Assembly: GCA_964035545.1 (NCBI GenBank)
Contig: OZ037766.1
Location: 9,929,722 to 9,993,721 of the forward strand
Length of the DNA stretch: 64,000 nt
From: Bugula neritina
Taxonomy: Eukaryota > Bryozoa > Gymnolaemata > Cheilostomatida > Bugulidae
Reading direction: 5' to 3'
Below are positions 52,705 to 64,000 of this stretch, in pieces (position 1 is the first letter of the stretch; each line of letters begins with the position of its first letter). The notes beneath the pieces are model-generated. The model saw nothing but the letters and a program-made list of their open reading frames with translations. It made no database searches and was not told where the DNA came from. The position numbers and the translations under genes were made by a program.

Positions 52705-52714
52705 CCATATAAGG
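52705..52714. promoter_or_regulatory. CArG box (serum response factor site) of the actin promoter
   Basis: CCATATAAGG fits the SRF consensus CC(A/T)6GG perfectly and lies about 30 bp upstream of the TATA box. Actin genes across animals are controlled through such sites. A CCAAT word follows at about 52729-52733. Confidence 0.7.
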
Positions 52715-52759
52715 TAAGTAATGCTATCCAATAGTGTTCAGTTAGATCCTTCGCCGCGC

Positions 52760-55208
52760 GGCTCATATTTTAAATACGAATCAAACAATCGCCATACTTA
52801 GCTGCGAGCCTACTTAAAGTTCCGTGTTCCTGTTTCCGCTTGGTGGGTGTGTTCAAATTCGATGTTATTACGATAACAATTTACTATTTAGTCTAGTGAT
52901 CATATTGATTTTGAGATTTTACTTTTCAGTTTTCACAGCTTGTATGTTTATAACAATATTAAATAAATGGCAAACAAGCGTGTTTACTGGTTGCAACATT
53001 TAACCCTAAATTATAGCCCCATTCGCAATCTTTATAACAATTACAACGGGAAAATTATTATTAAAATATTATTATTATAAATTCAAACTAAAACTCAAGC
53101 CTCGAAGTCAAACTAAAATTGATAGAACATTTCTAACTTAAACTTAGAATCAAGTTGAGCCTCAAAATGAAAAATAACAGTTATTTTTATTTGCAGTTCT
53201 ATGTTAACAATAATTGATCTGATGGACATTATCAGTATAAGTATTACTATTAGTATTACTTATTAATATTGTTATTAGACCTACACTTTTAGTTCTATTT
53301 AATATTGTAATTTTAACTTCTGTTTCATACTTGTGTCTTGTCCTTGAACTTAAAGTTAACGTTTTTTTTTTATTTGTTAGAAATACTGTTAAACTCGCTT
53401 TTCCATCGTCATTTATGAGTTTGATGTATTCAATTTCATTCTCACTTTAAAGTTTATATTTCAAGATTAAGTTGATGTTATACTTATAGTATTAATTATA
53501 TTTTATTTGTGGGCATCTTAATAATAATTGCTTTTAAAAGGCACATGAATAAACTAGCAGTATACTTTATAACATAACAAATGCTTGGGAATAAGTATTG
53601 GAATAGCAACTACTTATTGTATAATAGTACAAGTCTTTTAATATTAATGTTTTGCTCAATTTTACTATTACTACTATTATTAGTATTAGATTTAGTTTTA
53701 CCTAAATAGAAATAGTGCTTGTAGTTGTAGTTAGTACCATACAATTTTTATTATAGTCATTCTGGACTAAAAAGTGGTTGAAACTACATTCTACAAATTT
53801 TAATTTAAAATATTTATAGGCACTGCGGTGTAGGATGCTAATAGTAATAGACCTAAGCTTGCTGTGTTACTTTGTGTGCCACTGGGTGATCTGTTTCTTC
53901 TGTTAAATTGAAAATAATGAAGCATGGATTGATATAAAGTTACATTATATAAATTGTTTGAAAGTTTTGTTCTTTGGTGGATTAGTGAATAGACTGAGAT
54001 TTTTATTGCAGTTTATCTGATGCCATTTGCAGGTAATTTGGTGGAAATCGATGAAGTGATTCGTTCTACAAATAAATCATCACAAATATGAGACAGCTTA
54101 TTTATTCTTTATTATGCGGAGAGAGTAGTCAAAGTTATTTGCTATACTGTTTGATCACTCTCTTAATATGCTCCCTCAGTTTAAAAACACAGCAATGTAT
54201 ATTTTATTAAGGGCTTGTAATTCAAAATAAAAGCATATCATTGGTGTAGTTGTAATTTATTCATAAAAGTATATTTCTTATATAAAAAGACCTATACTGA
54301 CCAGCTTGGCTTCTATATTCAGTATCTGACTTTGCACATCATTTTGCCAGTTCTACAATATAGCTTATAGATGCTATTATTTAAATAAAGCATTAGCAGA
54401 TACTACTACATTGCTATCTTAACAAGGTTCTGTTATAATAGCCTTAAAATGTAGCAGTGCATGCAAATAATTAGAGGGCAAAGATTCAGTAGGCTAGGCA
54501 TAATGATGAATATATTAGGTATAATAAATGTGAGCTGATGGGCAACGCTGCAATCTCTTTCCTTATTAGGAGGTGAACAATAAAGAGTCTACAAACCATT
54601 TTGAGTAGTCAATGATGCCTATTCTAAGCTAACTAAGCCTCTCTGAACACTAGCCATATTTACTTATATTTAGTAATTTATGAACAGACTGCCATAGTCA
54701 GCCTTTTTCTCGGTGTGTAATAATATTTATTTCATTATATTTCTGAGTCTTAATTAATTTCAAATAGTGTTTTTATACTTGTATCACTAGCCAACTTTAA
54801 CCAAATACTAAACAAATGTGTATTATGTTGAAACAGGCACCACCCAATTGTACACGTCCAAGCTTTTTCACATACTTTAGATTTTTTATGGAGTGTTAAA
54901 TAAAGCTGTGCTTGATTGGTGTTGATCTGCTGAACAAATATATGAATGCAGCAGCATAAAGCTTGTATATCAGAAACATATCATAAATAATATATGCTAA
55001 AATAATTTACTGGGGTTCTAAAATACAGTTACTACAAAATTTAAAAAACTATCTTCATTAAAGTTCTTAGTTACTGGGGTCATCTATTATAGGTAAACAG
55101 GCTATATTTTGAAATACTTGGAGATGTAGTCATTATTCTTTACCTTAACTTGTTGAGATGGAAAAGTGAAAAAGTCTTAGTATTTTAGTTCTAGCCTCTA
55201 TTGCCTCT
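52760..55208. other. Non-coding region upstream of actin
   Basis: AT-rich, with a short TATTACTATTAG repeat near 53230-53280 and TACTACTATTATTAGTATTAG near 53660. No exon with credible splice sites was found. If the minus-strand exon at 55811-55975 is real, its downstream exons should be here but were not recognised. Confidence 0.45.
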
Positions 55209-55439
55209 TTAGCAGTTGGAAAATTGCTCAGGCAGCTTGATTTTCTTTGAAATGGGCATTATTTTAAAATTCTTTATCAAAGCTGCCCAATGTTTTTTAG
55301 CCTAGCATACATCATTGCACCATGATTCCCTAAAGTGGTTTACATCAAAGCCGTTCAATCTGAGCTCTTCAATTTCAGTGCAATTAGCAGATGTATTGCA
55401 TGAACACGCTACTTTATATGGATGCAAACGTGCTACAAA
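55209..55439 (-). pseudogene. Decayed protein-like remnant of unknown family
   Basis: One minus-strand frame reads FVARLHPYKVACSC, then CTEIEELRLNGFDVNHFRES and WCNDVC, a TAG, then AKKHWAALIKNFKIMPISKK and KIKLPEQFSNC before TAA. The composition is protein-like and unlike the neighbouring AT-rich DNA, but it has an internal stop and no splice context. A fossil transposase or similar mobile gene is the most likely origin; I do not recognise the family. Confidence 0.3.
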
Positions 55440-55810
55440 TTAATTGTTTCCCACATAGTTATATCTACGCTGCCCTTCAGGCAGACTGCCATCCATTTGT
55501 TATAAAGCTAGCAAGCCCATAAAGGGAAGAATTTGGACTACATCATTTAATCCTTTGTTATGTGTTAATTATGTGTACATTTGCTGTCAGTGTGTGTTGG
55601 GTGAATGTCCTAAATTCTAAGCATTTTTACTGACAGTTCCTCTCCTACTGCTAATTTGACAATAAAGTTTTAAAATTTAATAGTGTGAGATTCCTTGTCA
55701 ACCCAAACACTAAGCTTTTTCATTCCAATAGCTGTTATGAGCTTAAAGCAAAATATAATGTACTTGCGCATGGCATAAGTAATTTTCACTGGGTAAAAAG
55801 CCTAACTTAC

Positions 55811-55975
55811 GTAGTAAACTTCTCGTTTTTCCATTTTATGTTCATGAGGTAACCTCCACTCTTGCGGGTGTGGGTCCTTAGGTTCTGGCAATTTGAGATC
55901 AGCCAAGCCATATGAGCTTGAAGATGATGAGGCCAAGGGGCTTGCAGCCCTTCCATTAACCAAGGCATTTGCCAT
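55811..55975 (-). CDS. Probable first coding exon of an unidentified gene (55 codons)
   Basis: It starts at an ATG (MANALVNGRAASPLASSSSS), continues through LADLKLPEPKDPHPQEWRLP to HKMEKREVYY, and ends at a consensus donor, TAC|GTAAGT, at phase 0. The high local coding quality (low A/T at codon positions, a Ser-rich then proline-rich acidic stretch), the good donor and the lack of stops make it a likely real exon. I do not recognise the protein and could not find the next exon on the minus strand; it could be far downstream, even past actin. Confidence 0.5.
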
Positions 55976-56181
55976 GTACGCAGTTTTTTAACTACAACAA
56001 AATCAGAACTTCTGTACTTTTAGCTTTTTTAATACCAACTGAAATTGTAAATATTTATAAGCGATTTCTGTTTATTCTGTTGTAGTTCTCAAAATTTAAT
56101 AACTTGTTTTTTAGTAGTTGCAGGATCACCAGTAAAGTAAAATTGTCATCATTATTTTATGCAGCTCACACCTATGTAATT

Positions 56182-56320
<139 letters not shown>

Positions 56321-57214
56321 TTTATATTATCAGTTGTAATAATAATTCAGAATGCACATTATAATGGGGTAGTGAGTAAATGGTTAGGAAATGATTGGAT
56401 TCTGCGGTTAGTAAGCTGAAGGATAAATGATGTCCTCATCAAAACTTCTTTGTTGCTCACTGCATATCCAATTGACCTTATTGTTGCATTTGCGGAGGAA
56501 GAGGATGTGTGACTGGTTATAAAGTTGTTATTATAATAATTAGATGGGCAATACTGTGATGATCTACTACTTTGGTTTGGTGAGGAATTCCTCTGCAGTG
56601 GAATAAACTTGATATGCTTTGTTTGAAATTGATAAACATTTTGATTTAGGGCAATTTGTATCCTTAAAAATGGCCTGCTATCCAACACTACACTAGTTTA
56701 ATAATAACTTAATGAGTTCGAAGAGCCATAAACGGCACTTTGCTACTTTTTACTACTGAATTATACAATTATTTCATCTATAAGACATAAGTATTTATTA
56801 GCAGTAAAAGGATTTCTAAGTCTCCTTGTTTTCTCTTAATTGTAAATTACGAGAACATGTTCAGTTTTAGCTGAACTTTACTATTTTCAGAAAAGTTTTC
56901 AAAGGTAGTTATAGCGTTTAGCAAAGCATAATACTCATTTCAGAATAATTTGGATTTCTTTCACCAACATTACAATATATTTGTAGTCTGCAGTTTACTA
57001 TAACCCTAAACTTTAACCTAATATTTCAGATGATAAAGAATCCAACATTACTTCTTGAATCCATTGGTTATGTAATGGACAGCGCATCTTTAAAATGCTT
57101 CATCTAGTATATTATATCATTTATTACTATCTCAACTTTTCTTCTCCAACTACAAGTAATAAGAGTTTATAATACTACCTTCCTGTGACTGCAACTGTCT
57201 CTTTTGTATTTTAG

Positions 57215-57288
57215 CTGGTTACTAGGAAGCAGAGGCCTTGCTTGCAAACTAGAATTATCTCCTTTTCTAGAGAGAATCTCTGAAGCCG
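57215..57288 (+). other. Possible untranslated first exon of the dehydratase gene
   Basis: Bounded by TGTATTTTAG on the left and GAAGCCG|GTAAGT on the right, about 440 nt before the coding start. Another acceptor (CACTATAG) sits just before that ATG. One frame is open, but no in-frame continuation into the next exon's coding frame was established. Confidence 0.3.
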
Positions 57289-57723
57289 GTAAGTTGTGGA
57301 TTTTGTGAATTATCCTATTATGTATTTCTAATCAAACATTTTGAGAGGTGAAACTTATAAGTTAAACATGTAGTACACAGATAGCAACTTTTACCTTATT
57401 GATGATCTTCTGTCTTTGGTAGCCTGTTTCCACACAGTGTGCTACTTACTATATTACTACTTGCTACTGCACACAAGCTGTTGGCAGATACTTAATACAC
57501 CATAGAAATGTATAGTGATAAGTCACAATATCAACATACTGGCATATGCATTATGTGAATAATACTTTCATTATTACAAATTTTAATATTGTTATTGCTG
57601 CCTAATATCTTAATTGTTATCAGCTCGTTTATGCAAATAATATAGCAATATATTCAAATAAACTCTTTGTATTATGCTCTCCAATGAATATTGCCAATCT
57701 ATTTAAAACACTATAGGCTAAAC

Positions 57724-60700
57724 ATGGGTGAACAAATGATCAAGTTAACAGACTTGGAGTTTGCTGGTAAAAATATGCAAGACAGCCCTCTGATCCGAAC
57801 CCCTTTAATTGCCCTGAACATGAACACCCCTGGTAAAAAGGTAACACACCACACAGACACACACAGACAACACACATACGCATAATATTATGTTATATGA
57901 CCTCGTTCCGTGCTTGCATTCTACATATTGTGTGCAGGCATACTTTTATTACAGGTCTTCTTGCTATAGATTTACCTGAAGTGTGAAAATTTACAAAAGT
58001 TTGGGTCATTCAAAGGAAGAGGAGCGTACCATGCCATAACTCAACTTACAAAAGAGCAGAGAGCAGGGGGCATATGTGGTGCCAGTGCTGGCAACTTTGC
58101 TCAAGGTCTAGGATTCATGGCTAATCAGGTGCTGAGTGGGTAAATGTTTGTCTTGATAATAAAAGAAATAGTTTATTTAAATTTTAACTATTACATTGGA
58201 TAGATTGATTACAAGTATATGTTCAAGTTAGGTCTTTGGTGCTGGTTAACTGATTTTTTTAAAAATTTTATTGGGAATAAAACTTTGAGCACCATTGCTT
58301 GAATCAATTTTGCTACCAAATAAAAAAACTGGATTTTTATCTACCTTACATTATATTATATAACGTTTTATTTATTAGTGCTTCTTGTGAGTGTATTATA
58401 TACCATCAAGCTGTTAGCTCGTATAAAAACATTTAAAATTTTAGGTTTTATTAGAAATGAAAGCAATATAGCAATAAATGGCATTTTATTGGATAGTAAA
58501 GTGAAGGAACTGTGCATAACATCCATTTATTTTTTTAAATCATCACCTTTTGTATTCAGAGTTGGAATTGTCTTCTTTATTTTGCCAAATTTCAATTACT
58601 GCAATACACCTTCAATCAAACTAGTAGAATTACAATATGAGTATATATTTAGCATTGGGCAAAGTATGATAGATTACTATTATTGTGCTTATATCTGTTC
58701 GCAGCTCAATGTCTCTTGTCAAATGGTAGTTCCCGACTACATTCCACAAACTAAGCTGTCAAGAATATTAGAACTTGATGTTAAAATTAAGAAGGTTCCA
58801 TTTACTCAATGGTGGGATGCTATACTGTCAAGGACTTATGATGGCATAGGCCAGTCAACATTTATACACCCTTGTGACTACAATGTAATGGCAGGTAAAT
58901 GTGTACACCTGCTATTTTAGATAGTTTTTTTAAACAGGTAGCAAGCAATTTGATGGTGGTTCTACACCAAATTTCTTACTACCTGGTTTCAAACAAAATA
59001 AAACAATTGCCATCTACATACGTATCTTCAACATAAATTAATTAATGTAAATGTTGAAGTAATTAACAGGTGTTTAAAGTTTCCAGATAGGTGACAAAAC
59101 AAATTCTATTTAGCAGCCCATAATTTAAGCTGAGTTGCTAGCTCTGGAAGTTATTAAGATGTGTCAAGATATTTACAATCATTACAAAATGCAACATTTA
59201 ATTAGAAATTTTCAATCCGTATTTTATTTATATTGCTTGTGGCGTAAAATAGCGTTAAATTAGTAGTGAACTGGAACGATGATATTTCCTTTTAACCTTA
59301 TGAGTTTTTGAAACTGGCAAAATTTTGAAAAACAATCTGAGTCCTGTGAATTATTACATAATGACTTAATGCTGTGAGTAAATTTTCAAGCATATCCTAT
59401 AGTGACTAAACACTCTAGTTAGTGTATTAGCTATGTACCACCAAAAAGACAGCGATGTACTGTAGTTGATACTGTAGAGATTGTATTATAGGATGCACCA
59501 TAATATGATGCATCATATGGTACAATATTATGGTACATATTATGTTTTGTTGCCACCAGATTACAATTACCCAGTTATCAGATTTATACAATGAGAAGAT
59601 ATGAATTTTATTACAAAACGACTGACAAGATTGTTGGTAGATATCTCTATTTCACTTCCTTTTTTGGTACAATAGCACACAATACCTGTATAAAATGGTG
59701 ATGCCTTGTCCAATTAATTGTGTTACTGATACAACACTGTAATAACAATAACAATGATAGTAACAGCAGTTAAATAATGTATTTAAAAATAATAAAGCTT
59801 GTATTCAGTATTGACTATCATCAAACTGGCAATGCTTAATGCCAGTAATTGCTAATTATCCTAAGTCTATTTTTGTTAAGGTCATGGAACAATAGGCCTA
59901 GAGATACTTGAAGACCTTCCTGATGTAGACACTGTTATTTGTCCATATGGCAGTGGAGGCCTTATAACCGGTGTTTCCTCAGCACTCAAACATCATAATA
60001 AGGGCATCAAGGTGCTAGCCTGTGAACCTGAAACTGCCACTCCGCTACATATCTCTCTGAAAGCAGGTCGGTATATAGCAATGCGTTGTAGTGGCGTAAA
60101 ATTATTGCATTGCAGTAGTTTATTGTGAATACAGTTTATAGCATGGAATTTATAGCTGATTTTAATTTATTTTGTAACAGTTTTATTTCCTGTAATAAAA
60201 TCTAGTTGGTTTTATACTGCTATTAGGTGTATTAGTGTAACTTTATGAAATATTTGTACCTGTATTGAGTTTTAGCTTTTTCAGGTTCGCATTTTAAACT
60301 GTCTGAATATTTTTTCAATCAGTTTGTTGTTAGAGTTTGCCTAACTTTTATATTATTTACTAAAATTAGTTTCACTATCCTTTACATAACAGTTGTATCC
60401 TTGATGTAGTCAGTTATGACATTTTTTATGCAGAACAAATTGAATAACAATTGGATTTTTAAAAAATTTGGTCAACCATAGCTATGGATTGAGTTGTATT
60501 GGTAAATTTATTTATTTTTAGGCAAACCGTTGGCTTTTGAAAATCACAGATCAAGTTTTGTTGATGGTATGGGAGGGAAAAATGTTCTAGAAGAAATGTG
60601 GCCATATGTATCTCATTTAGTAGATAGTTCAATTGTTTTGTCTTTAGAGGAAATTACAGAAGCTATTAGAATCCTTATTAATAGAAATAGTTTGGTAACT

Positions 60701-60838
60701 GAGGGTGCGGGTGCAGCACCCCTTGCTGCCGCTTTGTCTAACAAAGTCCCAAACGGAACCATTGTTTGCGTTTTGTCTGGTGGCAACATTGATAGCAACA
60801 AGCTAGTTACTATTCTGAATGGACAGGTTCCAACTTAG
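57724..60838 (+). CDS. PLP-dependent threonine/serine dehydratase (ammonia-lyase) / serine racemase family; 5 coding exons, 322 aa
   Basis: Exons 57724-57840, 57970-58128, 58705-58894, 59881-60066 and 60522-60838 all keep phase. This fold-type II PLP enzyme converts Thr or Ser to 2-oxo acid plus ammonia, or racemises Ser. Residues: LIRTPLIAL near the N-terminus, the PLP Lys in FGSFKGRGA, the substrate loop GASAGNFAQG, the phosphate-binding SGGLITG and the terminal LSGGNID. The position of serine racemase's re-face catalytic Ser84 is Ala, and the metal-site Asp216 is Pro (ACEPETATP), both of which favour dehydratase over racemase. His in the usual SxGNHxQ loop is Phe here. There is no ACT domain, so it is the catabolic, short type. 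The donor of exon 2 (CAG|GTGCTG) is weak but the only one that fits the phase. ATG 57724 is the first in-frame start after the acceptor. Confidence 0.88.
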
Positions 60839-61237
60839 ATTGCTTGGCTATAAACTGCTTGCTGGTGATTGAACATTTTTTAATGAAAAAATTGTACGGT
60901 TGTATGATAGTAATTTTTTGTATTTGAGCAAAGAATTTTTGGTTTTTGTAATTATTTTACTCAGTTATCATACCTAAAATATTTAACAATTAAATTGTAG
61001 AAATTTCAATCATTGCTCTGATTATATCCTGATTTAAACTGAAAATTTGACTAAATCTGAAGCTTTACATTCCGTAAGTCAGCTTTTCTATTAATTTATA
61101 CATAAAGATGGTGCTAGTTTTCTTAAGCTTGTGTAATGCTTGTATCAAATTAAAAGTTGTCACATTTTAAGCACTCCTAAGATACTTTTGTTTTGTGCAA
61201 TTGATTTACTTTACTTTTTGAAGCTATCAAAGACATA

Positions 61238-61243
61238 AATAAA
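61238..61243 (+). promoter_or_regulatory. Candidate poly(A) signal of the dehydratase gene
   Basis: AATAAA within CATAAATAAAATATAATAAA, 400 nt past the stop codon. Confidence 0.35.
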
Positions 61244-62486
61244 ATATAATAAATATTTTTATTAGCCTTTCGAGCTTTATGCTAATATAATATAGTAATA
61301 TTGCTTATATGGGTATGTACTATGTACATGCAGTAGGTGGAAATATTGGTATTTCTCATAACGTTTGGGAGTTATGTACCAATGTTTTGTTATGAAAAAT
61401 AATGTATTATTCTATTACTACAGGTATTCAAAATATTCCAACTACCCATATTTCAATTTTGGATGAAAATTATTTTTCTATACTTTTTTGTGCTATAACG
61501 CAAACCATCGAGTTAAGATAATTCTAAACTATAATAATTATTGTAAACTTAGCTATATAGAGAATAGTTGCTACTTGCAGTGGCGAATCCATTTTAAACG
61601 TTCGCGTATCTAATGTAAACATAAGTACTAAATATCCGGGTGAGCTCATTGATTCAAGTCTCCATCGAGTAGCTGTCGTGATACTGCTAAAAAGACTAAT
61701 TTTAGGTAACTAAACAAAGCTTCTAACCATTTTTGTGCTTTCTTGAATATTTTGTATTTTATGCTAACGTTATAGTGTGTCCTCATATTTAAAAGATTAT
61801 TTTGCGTTATCATAGATGTGCATGGATTTAAGTGAGTTTCTTCAACTAAATTTTATCATGATGGTGATGATTAATTTTCAAATTAAATACTAAATAGACT
61901 AGATTGAATTATGATTTTATAGTACTTATTGAAAAAATGCTTTGCAAGTTAAACAATCTAGTACAAAGTATAATAATTTAATATAACCTGACGCCTATAT
62001 AAAAACAATTATTAACAATAAATGATTATTACAAGTACAACTCTGAAAGTGAAATAAACTGTCTTAATAAAATTGTTGCTATTAATAATTGAAGTAATTT
62101 TGATTTTTTAAAGTAATATAAAAATAATTTAAATTATTTTTTATATTAGCCCTAAAAATCTGCCAATAGATCAAGATTTATCAGTGACTTGACAACGCTG
62201 TATATAGTTATGTTGACAAATTGTAATTCTTAATTCAAGATGCAATGCTAATTTGTGTATTTTTGCAACAGAGAACTTTTCGCTGAATTTAAAAACATAG
62301 TTATGTTTTTTAAAACTTATTTTGTAATAATTTAAAGGTCTTTTAAATCTATTATGTTTTTTTTCTATATTTTTGAGGAGCCTTACTATGATTTTAAAAA
62401 TTCATTAACCTCTGGTGTAGGCTAAAATGGTTCATACAGATGAGCTAGTAAAATATGTATCATCGATTTATTCTACCATTATCTAG
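61244..62486. other. Intergenic / upstream part of the ANKUB1-like gene
   Basis: AT-rich. A possible untranslated exon ends at ACTAATTTTAG|GTAACT near 61705. No coding exon for the expected N-terminal ubiquitin-like segment was recognised. Confidence 0.35.
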
Positions 62487-64000
62487 GATGCATTTTTGCG
62501 CACTTTTACAGCTTCTTGTCCTTCAGTCGACTTTTATAATAAAACTTCTACCATGTCCAAAGCCATGGCCAGAAAACCCTCATCAAGAAAAGATGAAAAG
62601 AATAGAATAGTGATGCCTACTGCTGCTATTGGCTCTAAAGGAAAATATATTCCTTTGACTATTAAAATCATTGACACTGGAGAGGTTTTTGCATTGAGAA
62701 ATGTTACATCAATGATGACTGTGAAGGAACTCAAAAGTTATTTAGAATTTGCAACAGGAATTCCAGTAAATCTTCAAAGGATACATTATTTAGATGAAGG
62801 TTTGGAAACTATAAAAGCTCTTAATTTGTATATGTTTTGATAGTCAATGCAAACTACAAAGCATAGAATAATAATATAATTTACAGTTATAGCTACAATG
62901 ATAAGTGGAAATCCCCGCCACTCCTATTATCACATATTCACAATTAATAAATTATACATTAATATAATCATTTTAGGAGAGCTTCAAGAACACACTGATA
63001 TAAAATCTAATGACATCGTTGCTGGTGGCCAACTCCACATGACAATATGGCATACTTGGGTGAAGCTTATCAATGCAGTTGTAACAAATAACATCAGTGA
63101 GGTTAGTTTGTATTACTTTTAACAATTATATAATTATTATATAAACGTGAGGTACACAAAACAAACCTAGATTACTAATCGTTATTAGCCATGTTGGCAC
63201 AATGCTTTTTCCACTTAATACTCTGTTTTGGCAAATTTCTTTTTATTTAATCATTACCGCAGGAAGTTGTTGATACCTGCTGGGTATAAAAACAATTGAA
63301 GATACTAGACATGTGCTTATATTGGTCATCAAGGGGGTCAACAAACGTCAGACTGATCATCAGTTTTTTCTGTGACTGCTGATAACTTCGTTCATTTGCA
63401 TTTTTGATATGATCCTATTCTCACAATCTTCTGTTTGCCTAGAATCTGGATATATTGATTATTATTGTTTTCTAAAATTTTGCTCAAATAGTTCAGGTTT
63501 TTTTCTTCATGTTTTTGCATCTACTCTCAGTCAGGATCTTTTTAACAATGAAGCTTATGTATTGCTTCTAATGATACTATCTCTATCGTGTTATTAAAAC
63601 TACAACAACATGAAACGATCAAAAAAATATTTTTAAAAGCAAATACAAATGAACAAAAGTTATTATTTCTACAGCTTTACAGTGTTTTCAAAATATCAGA
63701 TGTAATTATTTTATTTCAACTGAATGGCTTATTTTGTAACAATCATTCTACTGCAATTTGCATATTTTGGCTCAAGCTGTTCATGACATCCACATTGAAG
63801 GTAAGAAATACTTTGAAATAAGTATAACTTGTTTTAACCTCACACATTGTAGGTGCTGAAACTTGGCGTGACACAAGATTCAAAGTATAGAACACCTAAC
63901 GCAAATTATATGAATGCAAAAGGAGTGCAAGCATGGCTGGCCGAAAGAGCCTTCATTGCATTATACGTTGCTTGCCACCGTGGCCATGCTAAGCTTGTGC
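62487..64000 (+). CDS. ANKUB1: ANKUB1-like protein (ubiquitin-like domain plus ankyrin repeats), 5' part; truncated by the window end
   Basis: Exons about 62487-62799, 62977-63101 and 63853 to beyond 64000 join in phase. The first carries a basic segment (MARKPSSRKDEKNRIV), then a ubiquitin-like beta-grasp: IPLTIKIIDTGEVFALRNV, MTVKELKSYLEFATGIPVNL, QRIHYLDEG. The second has IVAGGQLHMTIWHTWVKLIN. The third has KLGVTQDSKYRTPNANYM, then an ankyrin-like helix pair, ERAFIALYVACHRGHAKLV. The order and several patches (GQL-x-x-x-x-W-x-x-W; LYVA.. GH) match vertebrate ANKUB1, a poorly understood protein. Its first ubiquitin-like module is not seen, so either the start is upstream or this homologue is shorter. 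The exon 1 left border (acceptor ATCTAG at 62486, or TTTTACAG at about 62510) is uncertain; an in-frame ATG occurs at 62552. Confidence 0.7.

Noticed and set aside
56359-56688. 109-codon minus-strand ORF rich in Ser/Asn
   Set aside because: Protein-like at first sight, but no splice sites, no domain, AT-rich composition; kept only as a remote possibility.
58378-58704. Upstream part of the 180-codon ORF 58378-58920
   Set aside because: Intron sequence; the real exon starts at 58705 after TTCGCAG, where similarity to dehydratases begins.

Overview
The window is nuclear DNA from an invertebrate animal. It is AT-rich and intron-rich, with GT-AG introns in conserved single-copy metazoan genes (CtBP, AP endonuclease, CNEP1R1, actin, MAEA, an ANKUB1-like gene). 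It also carries Ty3/Gypsy, LINE and foldback/MITE transposons and many degenerate TAATAG/TAATAC-type simple repeats. Protein similarities recalled from memory fit a bilaterian invertebrate, perhaps a lophotrochozoan, but the species cannot be fixed from the sequence. No operons, CRISPR arrays or bacterial features were seen.

Layout. 164-346 (-) is one exon of MAEA. 6159-10627 (+) is a complete eight-exon CtBP gene. 11902-16156 (-) is a three-exon gene whose predicted 416-residue product joins an N-terminal CARD, a coiled coil and a full Rho-family GTPase ending in a CAAX-like tail; I know of no described protein with this layout, and it is the main discovery candidate. 16.2-26.1 kb is a repeat-rich stretch with a dead LINE fragment and an imperfect palindrome. 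26136-35205 (+) is a seven-exon APEX1-type AP endonuclease. Its first intron is almost filled by a 4-kb element with long inverted arms and a dead YqaJ-type recombinase, and a pair of nested MITEs lies in its third intron. 35533-46085 (-) is CNEP1R1, a complete six-exon gene. Its second intron holds a 7.5-kb, nearly pristine Ty3/Gypsy element (37973-45476, + strand) with gag, pol and a third, zinc-finger ORF apparently reached by splicing.

47-50.7 kb is non-coding and includes a long simple-repeat field. 50771-52579 (-) is a two-exon actin with TATA and CArG boxes upstream. 55811-55975 (-) is the likely first exon of an unidentified gene. 57724-60838 (+) is a five-exon PLP enzyme of the threonine/serine dehydratase family. 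62487-64000 (+) is the 5' part of an ANKUB1-like ubiquitin/ankyrin gene that runs off the window.

Most gene models were built by joining exons by hand at GT-AG boundaries and checking that reading phase is kept at every junction. The short open frames typical of AT-rich introns and repeats were discarded. MAEA and CtBP are divergent; CtBP and the CARD-Rho gene, and likewise APEX1 and CNEP1R1, converge tail to tail (328 bp between the APEX1 and CNEP1R1 stop codons).
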